Origin: Nicotiana tabacum
Lineage: Eukaryota; Streptophyta; Magnoliopsida; Solanales; Solanaceae
Direction of reading: 5' to 3'
DNA: 64,000 nucleotides
Assembly (NCBI RefSeq): GCF_000715075.1
Contig: NC_134088.1
Span: forward strand, 1-64,000
Shown: positions 1 through 11,427 of the stretch, piece by piece
Layout of the letters: each line of letters begins with the position of its first letter
Numbering within the stretch: the first letter of the stretch is position 1
Translations under genes and position numbers: made by a program
The notes under the pieces: model-generated
Told to the model about the DNA's origin: nothing
Databases searched by the model: none
The model's input: the letters and a program-made list of their open reading frames with translations, nothing else

Positions 1-477
1 TCCTTCCTCAACTCGAGTTGTCCGCTCGGGTACACTGTCTAGAACACCGACCCAGGTTTTGAACATAGAATAACGTGACTTCATGCCGGATCCCTAGTAG
101 GAACGCTTATTTGCATCACGTTGCATTTGACTTAGGGGACTCAACACAGGGGTTGGGTCCGTCTAGGACTAGCAACCTGATATGAAAAGGCCATGCTGAT
201 GCATCCTATTGTTTTTCGTGCATTTATTTGTCTCATACCCGCACGCTGACCGGTGTTTGAATATTTGGAATATTGTGAAAAAAAGGGAAATAACGGTTAG
301 GAAAGTCGCTGTTCTGTCTTAGAAAAAAATAAATAATAATAATAATAAAAATATATCAATAGAAATATAGAGTTTGTCTTGTCATAAAAATCAAAAAAAA
401 ATCTTATTTTTAAAATTGTTTTTTTATAATAAAAAAGAAAGTCTTGTGTTGTCTTTACTTTTATTATTTGTTACAAA

Positions 478-518
<41 letters not shown>

Positions 519-777
519 AATTCAAAAGTTTTGCTTTATTTCAAAATGTATATATCTTTATTTATGGCAAAAGTATTTATCTTGTTAAAGGTCTAGAAAA
601 GTCCTTTCAGGCTCCCAGTTTTTCGAAAAAAAAAAAAAAAAATCCAAAATATTTTCCGTTATTGACTTCTTTAGAAAGTTTTATATATATATATATGAAA
701 ATTCAAAATTCACAAAAAATCGCATATATTTTTGTTTTTAGCAGGATAAGTGTCGTTTGTTAAAATCTTGTTAATAA
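1..777 (+). other. 5' untranslated leader of the Ogre element
   Basis: No LTR terminus of the ...ggtgtgaca type seen at 19951 occurs here, so the 5' LTR must end before the window. The first 260 bases are mixed sequence. From 280 the strand becomes very A/T-rich, with an (AT)n microsatellite at about 479-514 and A-runs near 627-642. The open frame at 374-763 is low complexity and is not taken as a gene. Confidence 0.7.
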
Positions 778-2823
778 ATGTGCAGAATGAGCACGATTCC
801 GAATGAACCCTTTTCAATCATGAATAAAATTCCCCTCCAATTGCGGCTCTGGTGGAATGATTTGGGCAAAGAGGGGCATGACGAAATCAAGAAGTATCTG
901 AAAGGCCTCACGAGTTTGTTGGATATCAGGCCACGAGGAGATATCATAAGGGCACTAGTCCCCCACTGGGATCCTGCGCACAATGTCTTCCGCTTCTCAG
1001 ATTTCGAACTTACCCCAACTTTAGAAGAAATAGCAGGGTATATCGGCAGCACTGAGACTCCTTTGAGGCACAAATATCTGATTGCTCCAAGAGCTGTAGC
1101 AGTACACCGGTTCCTGGACTCCTTAAAGATAGTCAGAACAGTTCATAACCCTGACTTGGCAAAAGGTTTTTGCAGCACGAGTTTCATATATCAAAGATAT
1201 GGTCACATAGGAGGATTCGACAAGCCAGAAAACCAGTTGTGCAGCAAAGGTAATCGCCAGAAGTGGGAAGAACATAGACGAATTGCTTTCATGATAACTT
1301 TCTTAGGACTACTAATATTCCCAAGAAAAGATGGGAATATTGACATAAAGATAGCAGGGGTCGTCAGTACGTTGCTCACACAGAGTGATAGTACGTTGGC
1401 GCCCATGATAGTATCTGATATATTCCGAGCACTCACTTCTTGCAAAGCCGGAGGAAGCTTTTTCGAGGGTTGCAATTTGTTGTTGCAAATGTGGATGATC
1501 GAACACCTATGTCACCGAGCCCAGTTTCTGAGCCATGGATCCGCTGGAAAGACCTGCATAGAGGAGTTCTATACCAGAGTTGATGAAACCTACCTACCAG
1601 AAGGAGTTGTAGCATGGACCTCATATTTCCAAACCCTCAACGCCAGTCAAATACAGTGGGCGCTAGGATGGTTACCGATCGACGAAGTCATATACATGCC
1701 AGCAGCCAGGCCCCATTTTCTTTTAATGGGACTTAAGAGCATTCAACCATACGCGCCGCATCGGGTTTTAAGGCAACTTGGGAGGTATCAGATAGTGCCG
1801 AAAGACGAGGATCTGAGCATCCAGGTAATCGAGATCAGTCCCGACGGCCAGTTTCCTGAAGCAAGGGTTCGTCAAATTTGGAGCCAATGTCAATACTTAG
1901 AAGCAAATACTTGTGTAATGAATCGGGCAAAAGGGGAAGTTTCGCCCGGGTATCAAGCCTGGTACAAAAGGGAGACATCACCTGGAAGACCGACCAAAAG
2001 ACCTCACCTGCAAGAATTTGCCAAATCTTCACAAGAACAGTGGGACTGGTTGGCCAAAGAGCAGGAATATCTTGTCAAAGCAGGCAAACTGAAGCAACAA
2101 ATCCAGGATATGAAGTTTGAGTGCCAATTACAGTCTGCTGCCCACAAGGGAGAAAAGAACCAGTTAATCAGAGAAGGCGAGATCCTCAAAGCTCAGATCC
2201 GGAGAATGAAAAAAGAGGCTAATAGCCAGCTAAGAAGCCAGGCAGATAAAAGATTGATAGCAGGGTTAAAAGATCAGGTTGCGGAATGCCAGGAAGATTT
2301 GGAAAAAGCCAGGGCCAGCACAGCAAAATTGCGAACCAAGTGGGCAAAGGGTGCGATGGCTCGGAGGCAGCACCTGCAACAAGTCATAAGGGAGTATGAA
2401 CTGAGCATCGGGACATTAAGGGAAACGAATGCCTCTCTTCGAGAAAGGATCCTCAAGCAAACACGAAATGCCCAAGACGACAGAAGGCATTATTACGATG
2501 CAATGACCAGAATGGAAAGGCAAATGGAGATGTTCCAGGATCAGCTTGCCAACAATGCGCAAACACTGGGATTGAAGAACCAACAGATAAGGCATTTGTT
2601 CGCAGAAAGGGACAACATCCGGGGAAGGATTGATGAAATAGGGCATTACATCTACATGAAATGCTTGGCATATGAGCGAACACCTCGGAAGACCCTCCTT
2701 GTTTCCATCATGGGTTGCGTCCGCCGGATTATGAACGAATTGAAGAGCTTGCAAAGAGACCTTACACCTAGAGCCGCAAAAAGGCCGGATGATGCCTCAC
2801 GGCCCCTTAAATTGGAGAATTAG
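778..2823 (+). CDS. ORF1 of the Ogre element: DUF7745/plant-mobile-domain-like protein with coiled coil
   Basis: This uninterrupted 681-residue frame lies before gag, where Ogre/Tat elements carry an extra ORF of unknown role. Residues about 10-360 resemble the plant-mobile-domain/DUF7745 type, with WWNDLG near the start, a HWDPAHNVFRFSDFELTPTL stretch near residues 63-82 and many conserved Trp and Pro. Residues about 410-640 are rich in K, E, Q and R with heptad-like spacing (QQIQDMKFECQ, LKDQVAECQEDLEKA), so a long coiled coil is likely. The start could be 778 or the next ATG at 787. The family assignment is from memory of the pattern. It may act as an accessory structural or host-interaction protein of the element, but this is inference. 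Confidence 0.8.
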   Translation: MCRMSTIPNEPFSIMNKIPLQLRLWWNDLGKEGHDEIKKYLKGLTSLLDIRPRGDIIRALVPHWDPAHNVFRFSDFELTPTLEEIAGYIGSTETPLRHKYLIAPRAVAVHRFLDSLKIVRTVHNPDLAKGFCSTSFIYQRYGHIGGFDKPENQLCSKGNRQKWEEHRRIAFMITFLGLLIFPRKDGNIDIKIAGVVSTLLTQSDSTLAPMIVSDIFRALTSCKAGGSFFEGCNLLLQMWMIEHLCHRAQFLSHGSAGKTCIEEFYTRVDETYLPEGVVAWTSYFQTLNASQIQWALGWLPIDEVIYMPAARPHFLLMGLKSIQPYAPHRVLRQLGRYQIVPKDEDLSIQVIEISPDGQFPEARVRQIWSQCQYLEANTCVMNRAKGEVSPGYQAWYKRETSPGRPTKRPHLQEFAKSSQEQWDWLAKEQEYLVKAGKLKQQIQDMKFECQLQSAAHKGEKNQLIREGEILKAQIRRMKKEANSQLRSQADKRLIAGLKDQVAECQEDLEKARASTAKLRTKWAKGAMARRQHLQQVIREYELSIGTLRETNASLRERILKQTRNAQDDRRHYYDAMTRMERQMEMFQDQLANNAQTLGLKNQQIRHLFAERDNIRGRIDEIGHYIYMKCLAYERTPRKTLLVSIMGCVRRIMNELKSLQRDLTPRAAKRPDDASRPLKLEN

Positions 2824-3367
2824 TTTTGGTCAAGTCCTGTTTATTTGGCTTTGGTTGTTTTTCCATATGTTGTTTTCTTTTTCGTTAAACCGAGTTTGAA
2901 ACCGTCGAGTTTGTACTATTGCTATTCCTTGCTTGATGTAATTTGTAATAGCAAAATTTTGAGAATGAATTCAATGATTTCACAAAAATTGTGTGTTTTT
3001 ACTTTAAGGCAGAACTACGCCTGGTCTGATTCACGCGGGGACGTGATACGTAGGCAATCCCCATAAGATTCGACCGCTTTTAATAAATAAAGAAAAGAAA
3101 ATGTAAATAAAATAAGACGCGGGGTTTCGCAGAATACTCTAAAAGAGACAAATGAACAAACCGGGATGACGCATGTGGTTTGAAGCAAAGCATGTAGAAA
3201 CGGTTAACTGCCTAGGTGCATTGCATCCTCTATGTGTTATGATCAAATCTGTTAAGCTCTAACACTAACAAAGTTTGTTGTTGTCTGATAACCAGACAGT
3301 TAGTTGTTAAAGAATTCTGGCAACACATTCATACCAAACCAGATCCAAAGGACCGGTAGCAACAAGC
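2824..3367 (+). other. ORF1-gag spacer
   Basis: This 544-base untranslated stretch separates ORF1 from gag and has no supported ORF. It holds the first copy of the two-stem hairpin (3012-3054) and then an A-rich patch. Splicing signals that would bring ORF1 or gag near a cap could lie here, but I could not single one out. Confidence 0.6.
3012..3054 (+). other. two-stem hairpin motif, copy 1
   Basis: The outer stem is CTACG (3015-3019) with CGTAG (3049-3053). The inner stem is TCACG (3031-3035) with CGTGA (3042-3046) around a 6-base loop. Two bases (TA) separate the inner and outer 3' arms. Copies 2 and 3 at 10761 and 15524 keep the layout with different paired bases. The role is unknown. Confidence 0.6.
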
Positions 3368-6300
3368 ATGACTACTTCAGAGAATAGTAATGAGGAAGAA
3401 AGGCCGATGAGCCAGTTGCTAAAAGAGGCAATGGAAAAGATTGAAAGGATGGGACTAGAGATGCATGCAATGCAGCTAGCCCTGGCCAAAACACAAAAGA
3501 GCCCTGAGACACTGGGACACGTGCCGGAGTACCCTCACTCTGGCCCTTCCACAAGCCGCCCAAATCCCCTCTATCATCAAGAAAGAAGCCCTCATGATTC
3601 CCAAGCTCCACCACCCCATCAACCTCTCCCAACACCCAATATTCCCATTTTTGTGGGACCTGCATCAGCCCCTTTGCAGCGAACGACCAGTGAGCCATTG
3701 TTTCAGGCTCACGATACACAATACTATCCCCTGAACCTACATTCCATGCACCCGAACCACAGGCTTACAATCCCCATTTGGAAGTCCCGGCAGAGGTTGA
3801 GAAGCCGGTTAAGGCCCCTGAACAGGATGAAGTGTTGAGAAAGTTCAAAAGCCTGGAGCAATCCTTCAGGAACTTACACGGGCTGGGCAATCAAGTCAGC
3901 GTGGCATACAAAGATCTGTGCCCTTTCCCAGATGTCCAACTCCCGGCTGGGTTCAAGATGCCCAAGTTTGATTTATATGAAGGGCACGGTGATCCCATGG
4001 CACATTTGCGGGGATTCTGTAGCAAAATGAGAGGGGCAGGAGGCAAGGATGAGCTTTTGATAGCTTATTTCGGCCAAAGTCTGAGCGGATCTGCACTGGA
4101 ATGGTATACCAGGCAGGATTTCAGCAGGTGGTACACGTGGGATGATCTGGCACAGGCTTTTGCAGGTCATTTCCAGTACAATCTAGAGATAGTCCCTGAC
4201 CGTCTCACGTTATTGAGAACTGGGAAGAAACCCGGGGAAAGTTTTCGCGAGTTCGGGTTCCGCTGGAGAGAACAAGCAGCTAGGGTCGATCCTCCCATGA
4301 GAGAGGGAGAGATGGTAGACTACTTTTTGCAGACATTGGATCCAACCTACTTTGGTCACTTGGTGACAACGGTTGGAAAATCTTTCAACGAGGTGGTCAA
4401 AATAGGGGTCATGATAGAAGAAGGTTTGAGGTCGGACAAGATCTTAAACTATTCGGCACTTAAGGCCACAACCCAGGCTATTCAAAGCGGCACGGGAGGT
4501 GCGCTAAGAAGAAAGAAAGAAGAGGTTGCCACGATCGAGGCAGGCAGTTGGCCCAGGGCTGGCAGGCCACACTACAACCAACCCAGGCCTCACAGGTCAA
4601 ACTATCCATACAACCCACCACAAAATTTCTATCCACCTCGAGAACCGCATTGTTCCGTACACCAAGCCCAGATATACACTCAGCCCCCGGTTCGCCCACA
4701 ATGGCGCGCACCGGCTCCCCAGAACATATATGCACCACCACAAAACACTTACCCTCCACCAAGGGCATATAGAAATCCTTCAGGGGCAGGTTTCCGGGGA
4801 AATCCAGATGCCAGAAATGACAGGTTGCGGAAGCAAAGAACCTTCACCGAACTGGGAGAAACCTACACCGCTGTGTTCCACAAGCTGCGACAATTGGGTT
4901 TGGTTAGTCCCGTCCATACTCGGGAACCAAATCCCCCGCCTCAGAATTTGGACCGTTCAATCAGTTGTGAATACTGTTCAGGGATGCTCGGGCACGATAC
5001 CGAGAAGTGTTGGAAGTTAAGGCATGCCATACAGGATCTTATTGACACCAATAAGATCGAGGTCCAGACACCGGAGGCTCCTAACATCAACCAAAACCCG
5101 CTGCCAGCGCACCACGAAGCTCACATGATTGAGTTGGTGTGTGAGGGAGGTGAATTAAGAAAACCCTCACAAACAGTGATGATGATCCAAGCTGCCCCAA
5201 AAGAAGTCTTAACCAGGGGAGGAACAAATGTACAGTCGCAGGGAGAAGGTGTCAAGCCGGTAGTAATATGGGGGAAGAACCCGTCCGTCATAACAAGCAA
5301 ACCCGAGCCAAGCAAATTGGTAATACCAGGGATCCTGCCCACACCGGCAGTCATGTTGAAAGGGGTATGTAGAGAACGGGTGACCATAAAGCCGGTGGTC
5401 CAACTGCCTGTGCTTGACAGCAGGGCTGTGCCCTGGAAATATGAAAAAGCAGTGGTAACGTACCAAGGAAAACAGGTGGAAGAAGTCAGTTGTGAAGCGC
5501 AAGGTTTGACTCGATCAGGTCGATGTTTTGCTCCGGCGGAGTTAAGAAAAACCAACCCAGTGGCAACCAAGAAGCCAGTGTCAGAAGAAGAGGCTGAAGA
5601 CTTCCTGAGGAAGATGAAAGTACAAGACTATTCTGTGGTTGAGCAGCTGAGAAAAACACCTGCCCAGATCTCACTATTGTCATTACTCCTCCATTCCGAG
5701 GAACATCGTCGGGCCCTGTTAAAGATATTGAACGAGGCTCATGTACCCAGTGAGATTTCTGTAAACCACCTGGAAACCATTGCTAGCAAGATTTTCGAGG
5801 TGAACAGAGTGACATTCTCAGATGATGACCTGCCGGTGGAAGGTACGGAGCATAACAAAGCTCTATACCTAGCTGTCAAATGTGAAGACTCGGTGGTAAC
5901 CCGAGTATTGGTGGATAACGGCTCAAGCGCCAATATTTGTCCATTGTCCACCCTGGACCAGTTAAAGATTGACCGTGGAAGAATCCGGGAGAATAGCATC
6001 TGTGTCCGAGGGTTTGACGGAAACGGAACAGCCACTGTGGGGGATGTTGTACTTGAACTAACCATTGGCCCGGTCCTGTTTACCATGGAATTCCAGGTAT
6101 TGGACGCCACGGTATCTTACAACTTGCTGTTAGGACGACCCTGGATTCACGCAGCTAAAGCGGTGCCTTCCACCCTACATCAGACAGTGAAGTTCGAGTG
6201 GGAAAGACAAGAGGTCGTGTTGCACGGTGAGGATACAACATACACCATGGGCGGAATCATTGTGCCTTTCATAGAGACCAGTGATGACAAGGGTCCTTGG

Positions 6301-6825
6301 GTCTACCAGATTCTCGATACAGGGTCGGCCAACAAAATCTCTGAAGGAGAAATCATCCCGCACCCTAGGGTAGCTGCCGCAACAGTCATGATGGTATCGG
6401 AGATGCTGGGTAACGGATTTGTGCCGGGAAAAGGCCTGGGAGTTGAACTTCAAGGGATAGTCCAACCTGTTTCCCTTCCTAAGAATCTGGAAACCTTCGG
6501 GTTGGGGTTCAAACCAACCGCAGCAGACAGGAAGGAGGCGCGAAGAATGAAGAAGAAGGTCTGGTTTCTGCCTAAACCAGTGCCACGCCTCTCAAGGTCT
6601 TTTGTTAAAGCAAGTGCCAAGGGGTCAGCGATCCCAAAGATTCGAGGACCTTTGATCGGTGTAAATGAAGACCTGAATCAGAGTTTTGAGAGACTATTCG
6701 CAGATGTCAGTATGGTGGAAGCTGGAGAGGGTTCCAGCAGGGCAGAGATACAATTTGTGGGGCCTGAGGCCAAGACCAACAATTGGACGATTACTCCTCT
6801 CCCTGTCCGAGGGGAGTCTTGGTAG
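3368..6825 (+). CDS. gag-protease polyprotein of the Ogre element, frameshifted near its start
   Basis: Translation starts at 3368 (MTTSENSNEEERPM) in one frame and moves to the frame of 3778-6825 across a C-run at about 3728-3731, which looks one base short. After the break come the retrotransposon gag core (ALEWYTRQDF, then W..L...F...F) and a zinc-knuckle-like motif at 4966-5013 (CEYC, then H and C). A retroviral-type aspartic protease has its active site VDNGSSANI at about 5911-5937. A glycine-rich G-patch-like stretch follows at about 6400-6500 (EMLGNGFVPGKGLG). The frame ends at TAG 6823-6825, but a donor GT at 6822 would splice around the stop. Gag packages the RNA and protease cuts the polyprotein. 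Confidence 0.9.
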
Positions 6826-6998
6826 TAGGCTTTGATTAATGTTTTGTTTGTTTGTTTGTTTGATCGGATTATCCAAGGGTGTAATCCCAATTTTACTTTC
6901 GTTTTGTAAAAGTGTGAACCCTTTTTATCCTGCAAATTTAATAAAGTTCTTTTCTTTTGTCCCATTTTAATTTCTGGTTTTGTTTTCTTTCTGAACAG
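6822..6998 (+). other. predicted 177-bp intron joining gag-pro to pol
   Basis: The donor is TTG|GTAGTAGG at 6822, one base before the gag-pro stop codon. The acceptor is TTCTTTCTGAACAG|TT at 6998, after a long pyrimidine-rich stretch. Removing 6822-6998 leaves two bases of a codon completed by base 6999, and the frame then runs without a stop into the pol ATG at 7024. Ogre elements are known to splice an intron between protease and reverse transcriptase, so position, size and frame all agree. Alternative splice sites were not scored. Confidence 0.7.
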
Positions 6999-7023
6999 TT
7001 CTCTTTTTACTGGTCCTAATGAC

Positions 7024-10000
7024 ATGGCATGCACAACGGATCTTCGACCTAGTCTAATAAATCAATCTGAATCTGACTCAATGATGCAAGAGGTCGTTTG
7101 TGATAATGAATCCGAATGTGACGAAAGGGAAGCCTTCGAAGAAATAAATCGAGAACTATGCCAATTTGAAGAGAAACCCAAGCCTAACCTAAATGACACT
7201 GAGGCTGTGAACCTAGGAAACGCTGATAACATCCAAGAGACCAAAATTAGCATCCACATTGAGCCGAATGTCAAAGCAGAATTGATCGAAACTCTCAGGG
7301 AATTCAAAGATGTTTTTGCATGGTCATATGATGATATGCCTGGATTGAGCACCGATTTAGTGGTTCACAAATTGCCCACTGACCCGGCATACCCTCCGGT
7401 CAAGCAAAAACTAAGGAAATTTAAAACAGAAATGAGTGTAAAGATCAAAGAAGAGGTGATTAAGCAATTACAATCTAAGGTCATTCGGGTCACTCGGTAT
7501 CCCGAGTGGCTGGCCAATGTGGTACCAGTCCCAAAGAAGGATGGAAAAATCAGGGTGTGCGTCGACTACCGCAATCTCAACAAAGCAAGTCCCAAGGACA
7601 ATTTCCCGTTACCCAACATTCATATCCTGATCGATAATTGCGCTGGGCGCGAGATCGGATCCTTTGTGGATTGCTATGCGGGTTATCATCAGATCCTAAT
7701 GGACGAAGAGGATGCTGAGAAGACAGCGTTTATTACGCCATGGGGAACCTACTGCTATCGGGTAATGCCGTTCGGGTTAAAGAACGCCGGGGCAACGTAC
7801 ATGCGAGCAATGACCGCGGTGTTTCATGACATGATACACAAGGAAATTGAGGTGTACGTCGATGATGTGATCATCAAATCTTGGCGTCAGGAGGACCATG
7901 TAGCAGACCTAAGGAGATTTTTCCAAAGACTCCGGAGGTATGATATCAAGCTTAACCCGGCCAAATGCGCATTCGGGGTTCCATCAGGGAAGTTGCTAGG
8001 ATTCATCGTCAGTCGACGGGGGATTGAGTTGGACCCATCCAAAATTGAATCCATCCGAGATTTGCCACCGCCAAGGAACAAAACAGAGGTAATGAGCTTG
8101 CTGGGTAGACTCAATTATATCAGCAGGTTCATCGCTCAACTCACAGCAACTTGTGAGCCCATATTTCGGCTACTGAGAAAGGATGCTGCAGTAGGTTGGA
8201 CGGCAGAGTGCCAGGAGGCTTTCGACCAAATCAAAGGGTATCTGTCTAATCCACCCGTATTGGTCCCGCCTAAGCCCGGGAAACCCCTAATCCTTTACCT
8301 GACGGTCTTGGAAAATTCATTTGGTTGTGTACTGGGGCAACATGATGACACAGGGAGGAAGGAGCAGGCCATCTACTATCTTAGCAAGAAATTCACAGTG
8401 CATGAGGTCAAGTACACTCAACTCGAGAAAACATGCTGCGCCCTGACTTGGGTAGCTCAGAAGTTGAAGCACTACCTGTCTTCATATACTACTTATCTCA
8501 TATCCCGCTTGGACCCATTGAAGTATATCTTTCAGAAACCTATGCCCACGGGAGGTTGGCAAAATGGCAAATTCTGCTCACAGAATTTGATATCATCTAC
8601 GTGACAAGGACGGCCATGAAAGCCCAGGCACTGGCAGACCATTTGGCAGAAAATCCCGTTGATGAAAAATACGAGCCCTTAAGAACGTATTTTCCTGACG
8701 AAGAGGTGATGCATACGAATGAGTTGGAATTACCCGAGGAATCAGGTTGGAAGCTTTTCTTCGATGGAGCTGCAAACGCAAAAGGGGTTGGAATAGGGGC
8801 AGTACTCATTTCTGAAACAGGACGGCATTATCCTGTTACGGCCCAACTGCGCTTCTACTGCACTAACAATATGGCCGAATATGAGGCTTGCATTCTGGGT
8901 CTGCGCTTGGCTGCTGACATGGATGTCCAAGACGTCTTGGTCTTGGGAGACTCGGACCTCTTGGTACATCAAATTCAGGGGGAATGGGAAACACGAGATC
9001 TAAAGCTCATACCATACCGACAATGCTTGCATGATCTGAGCAAGCAATTTCGATCGGTGAAGTTCAAACACATCCCGAGAGTTCACAATGAGGTTGCAGA
9101 TGCCTTAGCCACCTTAGCATCAATGCTGCACCACCCTGACAAAATGTATGTTGATCCTCTGCATATCCAAGTCCGTGATCAGCACGCCTACTGCAATACC
9201 ATAGAAGAAGAAGCAGATGGCGAACCCTGGTTTCATGATATCAAGGAATACCTCAGAATGGGGATATATCCAGAACATGCCTCGAGAGACCAAAAAAGAG
9301 CCCTTCGGCGTTTATCGAATGGTTTCTTCCTCAGTGGAGGAGTATTGTACAAAAGAACCCCGGATTTGGGATTGTTGAGATGCGTAGATGCCAGTCAAGC
9401 AATGACGGTCATGGAAGAGGTACATGCGGGAGTTTGCGGACCACACATGAGCGGATATGTATTGGCGAGAAAGATCCTTCGAACAGGGTGTTATTGGCTC
9501 ACCATGGAACGCGACTGTATCACTTTTGTGAGGAAATGCCATCAGTGCCAGATACATGGAGATTTGATTCATTCTCCGCCAACAGAGTTACATACGATGT
9601 CAGCACCTTGGCCGTTTGTGGCCTGGGGCATGGATGTCATCGGGCCCATCGAGCCAGCAGCATCCAACGGTCACAGGTTCATTCTAGTGACCATTGATTA
9701 CTTCACCAAATGGGTTGAGGCTAAAACCTTCAAGTCGGTAACCAAGAAGGCAGTGGTGGACTTTATTCACTCCCATATCATCTGCAGATTTGGGATCCCA
9801 AAAGTGATCATCACGGATAACGGTGCGAATCTTAATAGCAGCTTGATGAGAGAGGTATGCCAACAATTCAAGATTACACACCGCAATTCCACCCCATATC
9901 GTCCTAAGGCAAATGGAGCAGTCGAAGCAGCCAATAAGAATATCAAGAAGATACTGCGAAAAATGGTGGAAGGGTCCAGACAGTGGCACGAGAAATTGCC

Positions 10001-10475
10001 CTTTGCTTTGTTGGGCTACCGCACTACCGTCCGGACTTCCATAGGCACAACTCCTTATTTGTTGGTGTATGGGACTGAGGCCGTGATACCAGCGGAGGTC
10101 GAAATTCCGTCCCTCCGAATTGTCGCTGAAGCCGGGATTGATGATGATGAATGGGTCAAAGCTCGATTGGAACAGTTGAGCCTGATAGATGAGAAAAGAT
10201 TGGCAGCAGTGTGCCATGGTCAGCTGTACCAGAAGAGAATGGCAAGAACGTATAATAAAAAGGTGCGCCCCAGGAAGTTTGAAGTAGGGCAGCAGGTATT
10301 GAAGAAGATCCTCCCACATCAGGTCGAGGCGAAAGGCAAATTCGCCCCAAATTGGCAAGGGCCTTATATTGTGACCAGAGTCTTGGCCAATGGTGCCTTG
10401 TGTTTGACAGATGTCGAAGGTGGATGTGTCGACATGGCTATCAATTCAGATGCAGTCAAGAGATATTATGCGTAA
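7024..10475 (+). CDS. pol polyprotein (RT, RNase H, second RNase H, integrase) of the Ogre element, one frameshift
   Basis: Reverse transcriptase shows VPVPKKDGKIRVCVDYRNLN, the MPFGLKNAGATY block and the catalytic YVDD at 7855-7866. A first RNase H region follows (YYLSKKF...YTQLEKTCCAL). Near 8552 one base is missing, and the reading moves from the 7024-8604 frame to the 8433-10475 frame. The second, archaeal-type RNase H has FFDGAAN (Asp at 8763), AEYEA, LGDSDLL and NEVADAL. Integrase has a C-x2-C zinc motif (KCHQCQ) and a catalytic triad at about 9630 (GMDVIGP), 9815 (ITDNG) and 9924 (NGAVEAAN). This enzyme set copies element RNA into DNA and inserts it. No chromodomain is seen, as expected for Tat elements. 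Confidence 0.92.
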
Positions 10476-10653
10476 TTTCTTTAAATTATGGCAATTTTGG
10501 TTTATTTGTTTGTATTTGGCATTTGTTGAATAATGAGATGACGGAGGCAATTCTTTCTCCTATCCAAACACTTTTAACCTTCGCTTTCCCCTTTGAGCCT
10601 TGAGCAAATTCTTTCAATACCCCTCTTTTGGAATCACTAATGGGAAAGATATA

Positions 10654-10740
10654 TAAAAAAAAAAAAAAAAGAAAAGAAAGGAAAAGAAAAGAAAAAGAAA
10701 AAGAAAAGGAAAAGAAAATGAAAAGAAAGAAAAGAAAAAT
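10654..10740 (+). repeat. polypurine (A/G) low-complexity tract
   Basis: Nearly every base is A or G (AAAAGAAAAGAAAG-type blocks), with one T at about 10720. It lies between the pol stop and the second hairpin. It is not next to the LTR, so it is not the main polypurine primer, though an auxiliary role cannot be excluded. Confidence 0.7.
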
Positions 10741-10760
10741 CAAGGAATATAAAACCGTGG

Positions 10761-10800
10761 GAACTACGTTTGACCTGATTCCTCAAAGAGGATACGTAGG
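10761..10800 (+). other. two-stem hairpin motif, copy 2
   Basis: The outer stem is CTACG (10764-10768) with CGTAG (10795-10799). The inner stem is TCCTC (10780-10784) with GAGGA (10788-10792) around AAA. The linker TTTGACCTGAT and the TA spacer match the layout of copies 1 and 3. Confidence 0.6.
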
Positions 10801-11242
10801 CGCCTCACGGCTCGGTCATAGTATGCATCATAGCAAATATAGGATGCATAATGTACATAGTGTGCACAATATAGCACAATGTGCGTAACGCACGTAACTC
10901 AACATAAGCATAAAAAATAAAATTCTCCAAGCAAGAAAACTGGGGCAGAGGTTATGTTTTAAGTTCCAACAAAGGTTAGATTCCAAAAGTTGTAGCACAT
11001 CACCCTTCAAATTGTTTTCATTTTTGTAGCCTTTCTTCAATCCCACACCAAAACCAACGTCAACATCCAAAAGACCTCCCGATCAATGTTCGAGAGATGC
11101 CAAATCCGGAAAATAAGGCCGAGAATAATACACCAAGCCCCAGCAAAGAAGAGGATCGTAAGATTGGGAACGAATTGATTAGTCAAAGGAATCTCCAGAA
11201 AAGAGGGTCGTATCTACAACACCCCGATTCCTCGAAAGAAAT

Positions 11243-11427
11243 AAAATGAGAGAGTCTCATCGGTGAAAACCTTCGCAGGCACCGAGAGGCGATGTAAGAT
11301 GAGGGATATAAAATGAGAGAGTCTTATTGGTGAAAACCTTCACAGGCACCATAAGGCGCCGGGAGATGAGAGAAAAGAGAGAGTCTCATTAGTGAAAACC
11401 CCTCGAAGGGCACTATGAGGCGACGAG
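11243..11427 (+). repeat. three imperfect direct repeats of about 65 bp
   Basis: Units begin near 11243, 11311 and 11371 and share GAGAGTCTCAT, GGTGAAAACC and GGCACC..GAGGCG. They sit upstream of the 41-bp array. Such repeats are usual in the variable 3' region of Tat elements. Confidence 0.7.

Noticed and set aside
374..763. Open frame of 129 codons at the left edge
   Set aside because: Built from (AT)n, T-runs and A-runs; no domain, and it lies in the element leader.
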